Below, in pieces: positions 38,301-51,117 of a stretch of DNA of 64,000 bases. Made by a program: the position numbers and the translations under genes. Source of the DNA: Pyxicephalus adspersus (taxonomy: Eukaryota; Chordata; Amphibia; Anura; Pyxicephalidae); the NCBI RefSeq assembly GCF_032062135.1, contig NC_092859.1, forward strand, positions 106,317,547 through 106,381,546, read 5' to 3'. Under the pieces are notes generated by a model, which saw only the letters and a list, made by a program, of their open reading frames with translations, ran no database searches and was not told the origin of the DNA. Each line of letters starts with the position of its first letter. The stretch's first letter is position 1.

Positions 38301-39027
38301 TCACTAGTTCACATCTTTTTGCTAAAGATTACTGTGCTTTTAAAGAGAAATAATACCATCTCATTCACAACTACGGGTGTGCATTACGGCAAGCACCTAG
38401 GTGTGAATGAGCCATTAAACATGACTGCCACATTCACAATCACATTTTCTATCCTCTAATGATTTTAACTATACTGCAGTATGCATCTGAAACATTTCAG
38501 GGCTTTAGAATTTGCATCAAAGAGGGAAATTAAGAATCACAACACAATTTGAGGCTACACAAATACATCTGCTGTGAAAATTACTGATAAACAGGAAAAA
38601 AAAATCAAGGAATATATTGACCAGACAGTAAAACAAACAAATGGCTAATTATTTTCATATCATCATCATTATTTACTGCTATTGCTCTATAAAATAAAAT
38701 ACATCAGCTGGGAGAATGGAAAGAACTTGTAATGGTGAATGCAGAACCCACTCTAGAAACTACAGTTGGTTTGCACTTCTTAAATTATAAACTATATTGT
38801 GCTATATTGGTGAGACAAGGAAAGAACCCCAAGTTCAGTAAAGACACCAATAAAAATTAGACATTTGGTTCCTTTAAACTAAGAGTTTTGACAAAAGGTA
38901 ATAAGCTCAATAAAACTACAAAGATTTTTAATCATATGAAGCATTCCTATATTTAAAAACACAGTGCACTCATAATCTACAGCCATAAGAATCTAACAAA
39001 TATTTGAAATACATAAGGTGTACTTAC

Positions 39028-39090
39028 TGCAATGTCTTTTCCAGCCCACTTGCATTCATCTCTTCGAGTGTTAGTTACAGGCCAAACAAT
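39028..39090 (-). CDS. SEMA3A: SEMA3A coding exon 3 (sema domain)
   Basis: The 63-bp exon encodes 21 residues: IVWPVTNTRR followed by DECKWAGKDIA. Both boundaries are phase 0. The acceptor is a T-rich tract ending TTTTTTAAG. The donor is GCA|GTAAGTA, close to the vertebrate consensus. It corresponds to about residues 91-111 of mammalian SEMA3A, and its length equals that of the mammalian exon as I remember it. The cysteine in DECKW is Cys103 of the family, which pairs with Cys114 in the next exon. The lysine of WAGKD aligns with Lys108, a residue reported in mouse to be needed for full SEMA3A activity, and it is retained here. The last residue is Ala where mammals have Leu (KDILK). No ORF-length criterion would find this exon; it was recognised from the protein sequence and splice sites. 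Confidence 0.96.
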
Positions 39091-42000
39091 CTTAAAAAAT
39101 AAAAAATACAATTTATTAGATTTTTAAAAATAACTTAGTATAGTTTTTATAAAATCATAATGACGAACAAGGGAAAACTTATGCTAGTTATGAAACAAAT
39201 TGATTTGCTCAATTTTGCAAGTGCAAATTAGGACGTCACATCATTGAAAGCAAATAACCTAATTGGAAGAGCAGTTGAAAAATTGGACCACTGGGGCTAT
39301 TTTTAACCCAGCATGCAGATTTAACATTGAATACAAAATCCCTAAAAACTAAAATTTGCCGCTACATCAAATCTAAATTTATACAGCACATGTTGAAAAA
39401 TAATTCTATTTAGTTGAATTTTTTTAACAACTGTATCATAAAACTCTTTGGGATTGTACAACTTGAATCTCATTGTACAGGTACCTTTAAAGCAAGTTGT
39501 AAAACTATCAATTCATGACCACAAAAAAATACAAAGAATTCTTCAATGGCAGTATTGTTTAATGCAGAATGTGCTGGATAAAAAGCACCTGGTGCTGCTC
39601 AAATAAATATATTTTTCCTGCCACTTTTAAAGGGCACACAATGTTCCACATTAACTTAGAATTTAAAAAAAGAAAGGGTGGAATCGATTTACTATAAAAT
39701 ACACATAAAATGTTCCAGAGCTGATTGGTTATTTATGATTTTTCCAGCTAACTTTATCCCTGAAACGTTTCCATATTTATCATGTATTCCTCCCTCCATT
39801 ATAATACAGCATTCTCAGGCAAGTACAATCAGACAGTGAAAAGTTAATGCTATCCAGGAATTAATACAACAGAAGTCTATTTCAAATTTGAGTAGAACCA
39901 ATCACATTCAAATGTTCAAAATAGCACTGAAAATAATTGGTGGGAGTGAAAATATGCTTATGTAGTGTATGTAGTAGAACACCCATTCAGTCTTCCTACC
40001 TCTTATTGGAGAAGTTAAAATTTTGATGTACAGAAAAAAAGAAGAAAACTATATGGCTCTTTTTTTTATTTTTGGGAAATGATTACACATGCCCCTTTAC
40101 AACAAGCCCAACAAGTACTGTTCAGGGACTTTGCAAGTGACAAAAAAAAATCAGCAAACAAACATTTTAATGCAGAGATTGAAATGAATAAATACCAGCC
40201 CATAACCTGTTTATGCAACAACAGAGCTCTCATGAGAACATTGCATAAGGTTTTACTAGAGTAGGGAGCAATGCAATGGTCACATTGTCTTTGAATTAAA
40301 TGGTGTATTTAATGTGCAGTCAACTGAATACAGAGGATTTTCTTTTTGAGTCAATTCTGAAAGTGCGTGTGTTGTTTAAATTTGCAGAATTGAAACATTT
40401 TTCCCATTGACGAAAATCTTGATCTGCTTTCAGTGCATAATTGTGCATTTTTTTGACCCAGTTGCCATACACTATGTTAATCTGCCAGGACATGTCAAAC
40501 TGCAGGTCAAATTTCAGTGCGTAAGGCAAAGTACAGAGCTGTACTAGAAGAGGACAAAGCACCTTCACATATCACCTTGTATAGCTATACAGCAGTACTA
40601 CAATGAATTTATGTGTTACTTTTAAAGTCTCCCATATAGTAAGTAATGTTCAGACTGGAGGTGAGGTTGTGTTGCAGTTAACACTTCCTCAAGCCACTGA
40701 ACCTTGGGTGAGACGTAATGTGGCCCACCCATGGTAACCCAATAAAGAATGAAGGGGGACGACAATGAGTGTTTCACAGCCAGCCAACAGGAGCCGAATT
40801 CTTGTTCTCGACAAGGGAATTCTCGTTCTTCCTTCAAGCAACATTGACGGACTGATGTATGGTATAATTTTAAATTGGTGCAAACAACTAAAAAATAGAA
40901 AGCCCTATACACACTTAGATTTGTATCTTATTCGACCCTACATTACCAATATAACTAAGGAAGAAGGATTTTACATTAGAGTTAGATTACTGGAGTTGGC
41001 CAAATTGGTGCAAAATCTTTTTGTACAGTATTATTTAATTTTGCAGATTATTTATTTAGGCAGGGATACTTTCTTAATACAGCCTATGATTATCACTAGT
41101 CTCCCAATTCTACAAAGTATTAGGCTAAGTAAAATAGCCTTCTCACCCATTGTAAAATCCAGAGATCCTCGCAGCCAATTATTCATGCTTGTTGAAAAGC
41201 TTTTAGGAATTAGGTACAGAATAAAACATGATCCTCATTTAATACCATACTGTGATTCTGCTGGGAACCACAGATAATGTTATATAAATAGAAACACAAG
41301 TTAGAGACTGTATTCTTACACAATATCATTTACATGTGACATTGACCAGAGATTGGCTCTTGTATGCTATTGGATGAAACTACCTAAACACCTGGCTAGA
41401 AATTAACTTCCTTTACATCCTTTTATTGGATTTGTGTTTTATACAGCTGTGTGAAAGCTACAAATATCATCTTATTCGTAATGTACAACCATGTGCACCA
41501 AAGCTAGAAGAAATGTTTTACCAAGATCTCCAAAATCAGTGTTGTTCTGATGGATTTGGTGTAAGAAGTATATGTAAAACCCAAACATTTTCCCACTTAC
41601 AGTAGTAGGGGAAGTAGTTAAAACCCGTTCAAAAAAAAGTACCAAAGTGAGGAAAATCACCTCTTAATAAATAGATAAATGTCACCCCAGAATAAATTTC
41701 ACCAGAAAACTTTATTCTTCTTCTGGTGCCAACTTAAAATGTTTCAAGAGCCTCACTTAAAGTATTACTGGGAATAGTCACCAGGACAAACAATGACAGT
41801 GACCCCTAAGGTAGAAAAAAAACATGTTGACTGCATTAACATGTGCAAGGGTCACTAAAAGCACAAGGACATTATAATTTATAAACAATAAAATGAATAA
41901 ATATTTCTGTTTTTACACAATTAGTGGTAAATTGTGTAATGATATATGTTCATTTATGATGGTCTTTTACTAACAAAAATATTGGTAAATTAATAAAACA

Positions 42001-45000
42001 TAAAGTACAAGACTGAAGATCACAATAGATTTTGTCCCAAAAGCTTGAGTCTCAGGGCATCATACGAGTAGTACTTATCACAACCACATGCATGGATCAG
42101 CTATCCCATTTCTTGATGGGATTCAACAAACATTTAAATGCAATAAAGTGGAATTTCCTAAACTCCATTATTACTAGACAGACATTTATTGTTCATAAAG
42201 AAACATACCGGACTGTTTTCTCTTTATTTTCATGGCTGATCTGCTTTCTCTGGCTAATGGAAAGTCTGGCACATAATTTAGTTGGCACTACAGTCATAGT
42301 AGCATATGGCTGCAAAGAGTCAGATTCCGGATACAAAAAAAATAAGCTCATGATACAGTTTAAGAGATTTAACAAATTGTCTAAAGATGTCGTGGTTATA
42401 GGTTGGGCTGAATCATCAGAGCTGGAAAGACTGCAAGCACATTTAGATTTGAGTAAAGACATACTTCAGTTTAGTTTATTTAATAACTAAAAACATAAAA
42501 TAAGGGATGATATACAATGTGCAGTAAACTACAATCATCTATCAAGTTTCAACTTTCAATACCATTACTCAGAACAGAAGTCTGATTGGTTGCGGTGGGA
42601 TTCCAATTTTTGTGCTTTGCATTATTAAATAAGCTTCATACTTTCCACTTCATGCATTCCTGGTTAAAGTGTATTGAATATGAACACATTTTAAAAATAT
42701 TTGAGGACTGTATTCATGGTATAACCCCAGCCTGCCTGAATTTTAAGGAAGGGAGAACACTAAGGATAATTACACTGGATTAAATGAATTGGGGATTAGG
42801 TTAAACTATTTGTCTGAATCTAAATAATTTGCTTGTGAACTGAAAGTGGAAAGAGGTTTTCAGGAGCACACCTCCAGCTATACTCAGGATTAAATAAAAT
42901 GGTAACAGATAAGTGATCAGACTACAACAGATCATACATAGAAATGAAGGTGGGCTCAATTTTTGTAAAAACTAATGCTCTTAGGAGGCCTCAGCAAGTG
43001 ATTTAAAATGGATTTTTTAAAATGTTTTTTTTTTATTTTATTTTTTTGGAAGCAACCAACAATAAGATACAATACAGAAAAAATAAATGTTAACATATGA
43101 CACTAAACATGTAAAGTGCAGATTACAGAGCATAGGAGAAGCACAGACTTATTGAGTACCGGCTAACACATATCATCACAGACAGGTATTGCTTTGACAA
43201 TATCAAACACAGATGTGCATTGGTCAAAATTAAAATGTATTTTGTCACAAAAACGTATTTATTTTTTCTTATCCCCCACCTCTCCAATTTCTATAACCTT
43301 AAGGCGCTACAGTGGCTGAAAAAAACACAGCTTGTGACACTTCCTGAAGGGTTGATTGCCCGATCCCACTGGCCCCCTAAATCTCTATAGGAAACAATAT
43401 TAATGCATGAGTCAGAGGAATTACCCACAACACACAATAGGATATCAGACATTAACACATCTGGAAATATGCATGATGGAGATAGAGGGGGCATCAGGAA
43501 GGACATTATTAATCCTAAAGGTATAAAATAATATAAGAGCTTTGCCATAACAAATGTTTTTTTCTAAGCATTAAAAAGCTGTACTGCTAAATGTAAGAAT
43601 CTAAATACAGCTCAGTGACTAAATCATCTTGATCAAACTTTGAAAACTTGATTTCCACTGTCCCTTATTTACTTTGTTATACATTCGATCCTAAAATAGG
43701 CAACTTTCATTTTTTGTTAGATTAAAAATTGTATGACTTGTAAATCAAATTTCATAAGCAATTTGACTGCAACTGAATAAGTAAATATGTAACCAACCTA
43801 CTGTGCAAAACACAGTACAGTTCCTGCTCTATGTCAGCTGGCTCCATATGCTGCTGTCTGTAAACCATGCACCCTATTTGACATGTCACACTTAAAGTCT
43901 GTTAGAGCTGAAGGTAGATTACAGACACCATATGACACAGACCTCTCGGCCAGACCTACGGAATATGAAACTTGAATTGATAGCAGTGTGAAAGATGGCG
44001 TTTTCCTAGATTATTATTCTTTCATGGCAGTCATAACATTCTTTTTGAAAATTTCTTTAGTTTTAAATATTTATAATCTAGGCATTTTTACACCACATGA
44101 CATTAATTCACAAATAGTATACAGAAAAGACCTAGTATTAACATTTAAAGTGTATTACTTTCCATCTCCCTGTAAGGCAGACATACTTGATGTAGACAAC
44201 TAGACATTTACAGGGATATCACCATGTACTTACATCTATAATAAAAATAATTGTTTTTAGCCATAATGCAGTAGTAAAGAAATACATACCTGTAAATTGT
44301 AACATATGCACACTTTACTGTCCATATCTCAGTGGTTTTAGTCCACTCAAATTTACCCAATCTTGTTACCTAATTATGCTATAAATGTTCAGTAGCCCTG
44401 GTACTTTCAGAAACAAATTTGTTTAGAAAGACAACAGACCGACAGATAATGTCATTACTGTATGGGAGGTCTCTGAATGAATTCTTTCACCACATAGACC
44501 TGAGTAAGATAGAAAGGATGTCACAGGATGGTTCAATGTCCTATGCAGGTATTGCTTTTAGTTAACTTATGACACGTGTGTTTTAAATTTGCATGAGCTA
44601 AGTTTTATTCTATGGTACAGTGCATATATCACTTAAAAGAGTACAAGTGTACAGCAACCTAAAAGGAAAGGCACTTCCACAAGTTAGCTCACTTTGAATA
44701 GCTGATTTCTAAATCCTATATATGGGTTATTTTAAACCACATGTTTTGCATTATCAACTAGTTGTGAAGCTAAAATAGTATTTTGTACAAACCTAGTACA
44801 TACATCGCATCCCTTCATCCTGCACTTTTTTTGTAGTGTAGTAGGTAATGACAAAATATGCTAAATCAAGGCATAAATAAGTATACATTTTTAAATGGGT
44901 AAAAAGTGACAATACAAAAAAAATTCTAAACCAGAAAGAATGATTTAAAACATTGGATGGCTGCACATGAAAAGGGCTTATCAAATGGGCCCTCCTTATC

Positions 45001-45182
45001 ATCAACAATTCAAAAACAAACAACTAAGTCTCTGAACACAACATAAACTTGCTGCAAAATACATTTTTATTATTATTATTATGATCATCATTAAAATACA
45101 TCAGAAAAAAAAGTCTATAAGTAAAAAGTAAATATTTTGAGATTAAACTGCATAGCACAAATTCAGTATTTAGAATAAGTAC
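39091..45182 (-). other. SEMA3A intron 2
   Basis: This 6.1-kb phase 0 intron lies between exon 2 (donor GTACTT) and exon 3 (acceptor TTTTTTAAG). A decayed repeat is likely at 40700-40925. The rest is AT-rich, with the two longer antisense open frames (40765-41277 and 42032-42490) lacking any recognisable domain. A short ATT repeat lies at 45066-45079 near exon 2. Confidence 0.9.
40700..40925. mobile_element. Probable decayed MITE interior
   Basis: Blocks such as CCCATGGTAACCCAATAAAG, GGGGGACGACAATGAGTG, TTCTTGTTCTCGACAAG and GAATTCTCGTTCTTCC, followed by AAAGCCCTATACACACTTAG, have the composition and order of interior and end segments of frog miniature elements with TACACAC ends. No terminal repeats can be paired, so this is a tentative call. 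Confidence 0.35.
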
Positions 45183-45340
45183 CTTTTGAAAATCTTTGAT
45201 GTTCGCCACATTAAAAGAAAATACGTGATCCTTCGCTCCAACGTAAAGTCTTCCCCGCTCTTCATCTAATACAAAAGTGTTGTAGTTTGAGCTGTTGGCC
45301 AAGCCGTTGAATGTTATTAGATTGTTGGAGTCCATCATTT
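45183..45340 (-). CDS. SEMA3A: SEMA3A coding exon 2 (start of sema domain)
   Basis: The 158-bp exon gives 52 full codons, starting MMDSNNLITF and ending NIKDFQK. The first two bases (AA) complete a codon begun in exon 1; the mammalian protein has Glu38 there, so intron 1 is phase 1. The acceptor is a long T-run followed by AG at 45342-45341. The donor is AAG|GTACTT at 45182-45181 and leaves phase 0. The exon corresponds to about residues 38-90 of mammalian SEMA3A and forms the first strands of the seven-bladed sema propeller. LDEERGRLYVGAKDH is the family hallmark of blade 1. The NSS sequon matches the known glycosylation site near Asn53. The methionines at the start are internal residues, not an initiation site, because the signal peptide is encoded upstream. 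Substitutions relative to mammals (for example NVAN for DLVN) look like ordinary divergence. Confidence 0.97.
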
Positions 45341-48314
45341 CTAAAAAAAATAAACAAACTGGTTAAAATGAACGTTATAACAATGCAAAATAATTAAATA
45401 ATCTATTAGTGTATATAAAAAATAATGGGTTAGATAAATACAGAAGAGAAGAAGATATGAAACATGTGTCCCTCAGTGTTGGTCACTTATCTGAAGATCT
45501 ATGAAATGATCTATATGAAATTAGTATATGATCCCTGGAAAGGTGGAAAGTCCGTCAGTTTAGGATCTGATTCTTCTCTAAGTTAAAAATCACATGACTG
45601 AGAGCTACTACTTAGATATGGTTAGTATTTTTCCCCATTTATCTATCCTAGGGACATTGTTAACAAATGTTTGGGTATAGATCATTAAACTGCTTCCAAA
45701 AATAATTATTATGCATATATTGCAAAATGCATGTTCTAAAAGGGAACAGGTATGGTGGCTGCCTTGTATAGATTTCACCTGTGCATTTAGCTGTGAGTTT
45801 AGCTTTAACCTAAAAGACAACTGTAAAAAAATCAAATAATTATAAACTACTAGGGTCCTTTAAAAGAAAAACAAAAAAAAAAAACAACTGGTCAAGCATT
45901 GAAGCCCCTTACCTCATCCTAAATAAAGCTTTCTAAACAAGTATACTGGTAAGTCTTGTCTACACATGTTGACCAGTTGCCACAAAAGTTGCTTTGGACA
46001 TGTTTCTATAAGCCACAAGGGTCATATGCTCCATTTGACCATGTCCCAAATGCTTATGCCCATTGGATGTCATAGCTTTAAAAGGAAATTGAACACTCAA
46101 CCTTTACTTCAAAATGTGGAAAACACCATTTACTTTGATTTCACGGACCAGATACACCATTGACCATGACTTAGTAGTGTTGTCAATAGTGTAGAATATA
46201 GCAACAAATCTTAGCACTTTTTGTGTTTAAACACACAATAAATGGTTAAACTTAAAACTAAATAGATTTAAAGTAAAACCTGTTTGTGTTTTGTGTTGAT
46301 CCATTACAAATAAAAAAAAATAAATCAATTACTTGTAAACTGAAAAGCATTACTTTATGTAGTAAGATTTTTAGGTATTTTTACGAATTTAGGTATAATG
46401 TTTAAGCAACAACCATTAAACTTACTCTGCTTCTTAAAAGAGGAACACACTATTAACATCTAATTTGACATAACATAATAGCACTGCACTTTTAGAAAAA
46501 CTTCCTTTCCTGTCAAAAGTAGTTCTTGGGTCTACCATGATGTTAATAATTTGACATATGTAATGACTGCATTATAATGACTCCTGTTGATTCTAAAAAA
46601 ACATATACCACAAAATATTCTGGATGTCTACAATATGATCTTTAAATGTATATATATTAGTAGCCTCCCAAGTACCAGACAATGGGGAAACATGATCATT
46701 GATTATATTTAAGGGTTGCTTTAGAGTAGAAAATAAGCACTGCATTCTTTACTACTTTCAGCAAACCAAGATGCAAATATAGTTCAGAAGTCTTAAAGTA
46801 GAACTCATTTAAAAATGTATGGTGCATTGATCTTGCAACAGCTTTCTGAAGGCACAGGTGACATCACCACAGGATCCTTGGATAGCTGAGGATCCTAAAT
46901 TTCACAAAAAAAACTTCAGCACTGTGCATCATTATTTGGGACCATTAACTTTCCCATTATTCAGTGATGATGGCCAAAATGTTTAATATCACCTTGTTGT
47001 AGCAAAGAGATGTGATATAAAATATTAATAAAGCTAGTCTTATGCTATCTCTTTAACTTTTTCAAATGGAGAGGCTGATGACCTGAAAGAGGAGTGAACT
47101 TCACATTTTTTCATGCAAGCTCCACTTTTACATAAAACCAGTCAGAACCAAATTTCCGCTTGCAATCCATGAAGCTATTATGCATTATCTTTTGTTCGCA
47201 CATCACTGGTGATTTGCAGATTCACAAATAAATGTCACCTCAAGAAAGTCCCTTTATTTTGTGAATTTAAATCTCAAGTAACCTATTTCCATATCAAAAG
47301 CAGACACTGTATTTGTGCAGGCTTAGTGGTCTTGAAGGACAATAAAATGCTTCACACTTTTTCATTCCTGCCAAACCTTTTACAGTCATAAGGACTACAC
47401 TGGTTTGAAACAGGATACAGTCAATTTCCTTGATTTAATATAGGGTAATTTATAATAACAGATTTGTTTTGTGCAGAAGCAAGAAGCTGGAATACATTGC
47501 CCAATTACACAGTATTCTGTAAGGATACAATGTGGAAGTAATTAAGCTACAGTTTTTGCAATTTATGCTACATCAGTATTGCAAATAAATGTTAAGAAAA
47601 CATACATTGCTGCACAGTCTTGATTGTATAAATGAGCGGAATATATCTGGTGATACAAGACATACGTTTTGACTTGAAAAGATCTTTGTTCTAATATTGT
47701 CTTGCAAGCTGACCCTTTTTGCGACCTTGGGTTTCATGCCACCTTATCTGCACATGTCACAAAGTGTTTCTGCCTTGTCATCACATATGTTTTACTTTCA
47801 TCAATGTACTGCAAGCTCTACAGCGAACAAGTTCTCCACTCCAATATTGCATAGCTTGAACATGCCCTATGTTAAAGGAAAATCCTGCTATAAAAATACC
47901 TAGAGGACATTTGGATTTATATGAATATTGGAACCAGCTCCTGGTTGCAGAAAAACTTCTAGCAAGAATAAAATAATGAATGGTAAATCAGAGTTGGAAA
48001 AGGGAATATGACAGGAGGGTGTTGCCCCTGTGTTTAAAGGCTTAAACTGTGCAGCCATCATTCTTATACTTTATGAATTAGGTGATTTATTAACCTGAAA
48101 CAACTTATGTCAGATATTGGACATCTAAACACAAACATGACTCCCTAAAGAACGGGAGGACCGCCCTAGAACTTGGACCTTCAAAAACTGTTCAGTGATA
48201 ACAAATCCCTATACTTTTACCTTGACAGATTTTCTTAATGAGTCTATTTATTTATTTTTTTACAGTGAGGGGGTATCTTTATAATCATGGCAGACTGGCA
48301 GGACCTTTTTGAAG

Positions 48315-48318
<4 letters not shown>

Positions 48319-48373
<55 letters not shown>
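48319..48373. repeat. (TA)n(GA)n compound microsatellite
   Basis: About 20 TA units are followed directly by about 8 GA units. It is a simple sequence repeat that is likely to be length-variable. The apparent tyrosine/isoleucine open frame across it is an artefact. Confidence 0.98.
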
Positions 48374-49067
48374 TAATATTTATAGTACAGAACAAGTCAC
48401 TATATTTACACTGCATACACACTAAATATTTCCATTCATACATCAAAAGTCTTCCATCTGCCCTTGACCGCACTTGCTCTGGTGTAAAAAATGATCTGAG
48501 TTTCAGTTCTACTCAGCGTACTAGGTGAAGGACTGGTAAAGAATATGATATGAAATTCTGGTTTTATCATCCTTATCATGTCTTTTTTAGTTACTGCACT
48601 TTGATTTTGCCCACTTGTTTAATACTTCTGTTGCCAAACCTCCCTTTTAATATTGTACCTCTACATCTACTATTCTGATCACTTGTAACATTCAAGATAA
48701 GTTGTAACATAAATATGGGAATTTGAAGACTGAAAAGAATTATGTCATTGAGGAGAGAAAGAAAAAAAAAAAATAAAAAAAAAAAAGGAGCAAGCCTAAC
48801 CCTTTTAACACTCCTTGGTTATTCTTTCGACAATCACTATTACTACTACATTTCAAGCTATGCAAACATGGAGCTAAAACAGTTTATATATTTAAATATT
48901 TATAAATTTGCTTCAGAATGTGGAAACCAGGTTAAATTGTATTACGAAAGAAAGCAAATTAATATACAATGATGCTATAATATAAATCATCAGTCTTCTC
49001 AACAATCTAAATTTAATGGATGTAATGTTCCTTTGCCTTAGCAATGGCAGCTGCCAGATTTCTATTC

Positions 49068-49557
49068 TAATTGAAGCTGCGGTCACATGACACCACAGTC
49101 CTCATATTTCCATTTTATCTGTTTACCTCTGGAATGGTTTTTCTTTGGGTGCCCATATCGGTGTCTGGGTCATGTGGATACGTGGTATGGGGTGTTCAGT
49201 CAACAAGAGGGGACAATTGGGAACTGACTGGTGGGTTTTAAAACCCATCTCTAGGCAAAACCCATCTACTGCCTACATCCATCTCCCACCACTCTCTAAC
49301 ATCTCTTGCATTATTCCTTACCTTGTGAAAAAAAGACATACTCCCCTTTATCTGTAGTCCACATTACATAACAGAGCCCTTTTCACCCAACAGCCAGTTC
49401 CCTAAGGTCCCCTCTTGGTGACAAAAAATGTACTGGACATACAATACCAAGGGTTCACATCACACAGGCAGTGGTATGGACACCAAAGGAAGAACAACCC
49501 CAGAGAAAACAGAGAAAAGATGAGGGCTGTAGTGTCATGTGACCTTAGCTTTAGTTA
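49068..49557. mobile_element. Long fold-back element with about 150-bp inverted arms
   Basis: The left arm begins TAATTGAAGCTGCGGTCACA and the right arm, read on the minus strand, begins TAACTAAAGCTAAGGTCACA. The arms stay alignable through TGACACCACAGTCCTCAT against TGACACTACAGCCCTCAT, the TTTCTTTGGGTGCCCAT region, and AAGAGGGGACAA against AAGAGGGGACCT, some 150 bp on each side. A spacer of about 190 bp lies between. There is no transposase frame. It is a MITE or snap-back type DNA element of unknown family; arm identity is imperfect, so it is not young. Confidence 0.85.
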
Positions 49558-50770
49558 GGCGGTCAGGGAAAGGTGGGAAAGCGGTTAGATCCTGGTATAT
49601 CCTGGAAATCCGGTTAAGGATAGCAAGGATTTAACTGTTGAAGCAACATTGCTTAAATAATTGTAAATTTAAATAAAAGTTTACCAGGGAGGTATACAAT
49701 AAAAATAAACAAATATATATAAAAAAAAACATTAGCAGCTTCCACCAATTTATTGGGTTTCAATATGCTGTATTTTACCTAATACAATTGACAGGTAAAA
49801 AAACATTATTTTGCAATGTCAAAAGAGCTGTTACATACACCATATTGTCTTGCAAAAAACACATCTTCCAGTTTACTCCAAAGCTACCTTATTTCATCGG
49901 GTGCTGCATTTAAATTAAAAGAAATTGAGTTATAAAATTGTTACATGCCGTTAACTACTTTAAAGCTTAGCAAAAAAAAGCTGAGGTCAACAATTTTTCA
50001 TTGTGCCCTTAAGAGTCATAAACCACTTTTATATGAGGTCTTCATTATTTTCCATGGGGGAAAACTTTTTGGAGTGGACATTTGTTTTCTATTAGCGGTC
50101 TGCTTCCAAAAAGTCAAACATCAAAGACAGGCCCGTAAGAATTAGAAATGTAGCATGAAATGCTAATACATACCCTAAATGTTGTTGTTATAAAAGGTCT
50201 AATTAGGCCTTAGACAAAACAAAACAAGTAGAGAACAATAACTCTAAATAACGAGAACAGAAGCTGTTCTTTCACAAGGCACCTGACAATAGTGAAAGGC
50301 AATAATCTGGTATAGCTTTCAGGAAAAGGACAATTAACTAACTTGTTTGAACTATTATAAGGGATTATACATTGTTAGGATTGTGTCAAGAAGTACAATT
50401 GACATCAGAGTAACAAATATTGTTAAATAAAAAAAAATCTATTTATCTCACAATGAAGCACAATATATTTTATATATTTTTTAAACAAAACAAGTAACTG
50501 TGTTGTCCTACAACATTGAATGCAAACTATGTATAAATGTTTAAAGAAAACTGGGGTATAATAAGCTTTATTTTAACAATATCATAACCATTTGACTGGG
50601 GCCCACCAAGCATTTTTTTCACATTATATAGTTTTATTACCCATTAATCTTGCCAGTAAACCCTGCCATTAAAGGACACTGAAAAATAAAGGACCAACAA
50701 CCAAAGCAATGTGTTATAGTGGTGCTTCAAAAACAAAAACTGCTATTGGTTCTAATGGCAGACTGCAGCC

Positions 50771-51117
50771 TTATTATTATTTTAAATTACACAGTATTTA
50801 GCGCCATCATATCACGCAGCGAAGTCAATAGTCATGTCACTAACTGTCCCTCAAAGGAGCTCACAATCTAATGACGGTATCCCTACCATAGTCATATAGC
50901 ATTAGTGTAGTCTAAGGTCAGTTTTTTTGAGGGGAAGCCAACTAACATTACTGCATGTTTTTGGAATGTGGGAGGAAATCGGAGTACCCGGAGCAAACCC
51001 ACGCAGACACGGGGAGAATCTGCAAACTCCATGCAGATAATGCCCTGGCCGAAATTCGAACCTGGGACCTAGCGCTGCAAAGGCAAGAGTGCTACCTCTG
51101 AGCCACTGTGCTGTCCA
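50771..51117 (-). mobile_element. tRNA-like SINE copy, reversed, with A and B boxes
   Basis: On the minus strand it starts GTGGACAGCACAGTGGCTCA. GTGGCTCAGAGG (51095-51106) is an A-box-like segment, and GGTTCGAATTTC (51051-51062) is a good B box. The body contains TTTGCAGATTCTCCCC, TGCGTGGGTTTGCTCCGGG, TTTCCTCCCACATTCC and GAGCTCCTTTGAGGGACAG. The tail is GGCGCTAAATACTGTG followed by AATAATAA. It is the better preserved copy of the family at 26077-26368 and lies in the opposite orientation. Confidence 0.85.

Larger units (their letters stand above)
23315..39027 (-). other. SEMA3A intron 3
   Basis: This 15.7-kb phase 0 intron lies between exon 3 (donor GTAAGTA) and exon 4. It carries a hAT element with target duplication (25417-25756), a SINE-like copy (26077-26368) and a decayed relative (27225-27400), a 29-bp minisatellite (27573-27688) beside a DNA-element terminus (27790-27850), a short tandem repeat (33301-33342), a possible TTAA-type end (34661-34920), half of a fold-back MITE (35009-35118) and an L2/CR1-like 3' end (35231-35380). 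The stretches 23315-25408, 27851-33300 and 35381-39027 hold AT-rich intronic sequence in which I see no gene. Confidence 0.9.

Noticed and set aside
40765..41277. 170-codon open frame on the plus strand, antisense to SEMA3A
   Set aside because: It starts inside a probable decayed repeat, has no recognisable domain, no splice or promoter context, and an overlapping open frame on the other strand. It is best explained as chance plus repeat composition.
42032..42490. 152-codon open frame on the plus strand in intron 2
   Set aside because: Hydrophobic, low-complexity AT-driven composition; no known family; the opposite strand is also open for part of it.
45024..45338. A 104-codon gene starting at the MMDS methionine
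   Set aside because: The methionines are internal to exon 2. Translation past 45183 runs into intron 2 after a proper GT donor.
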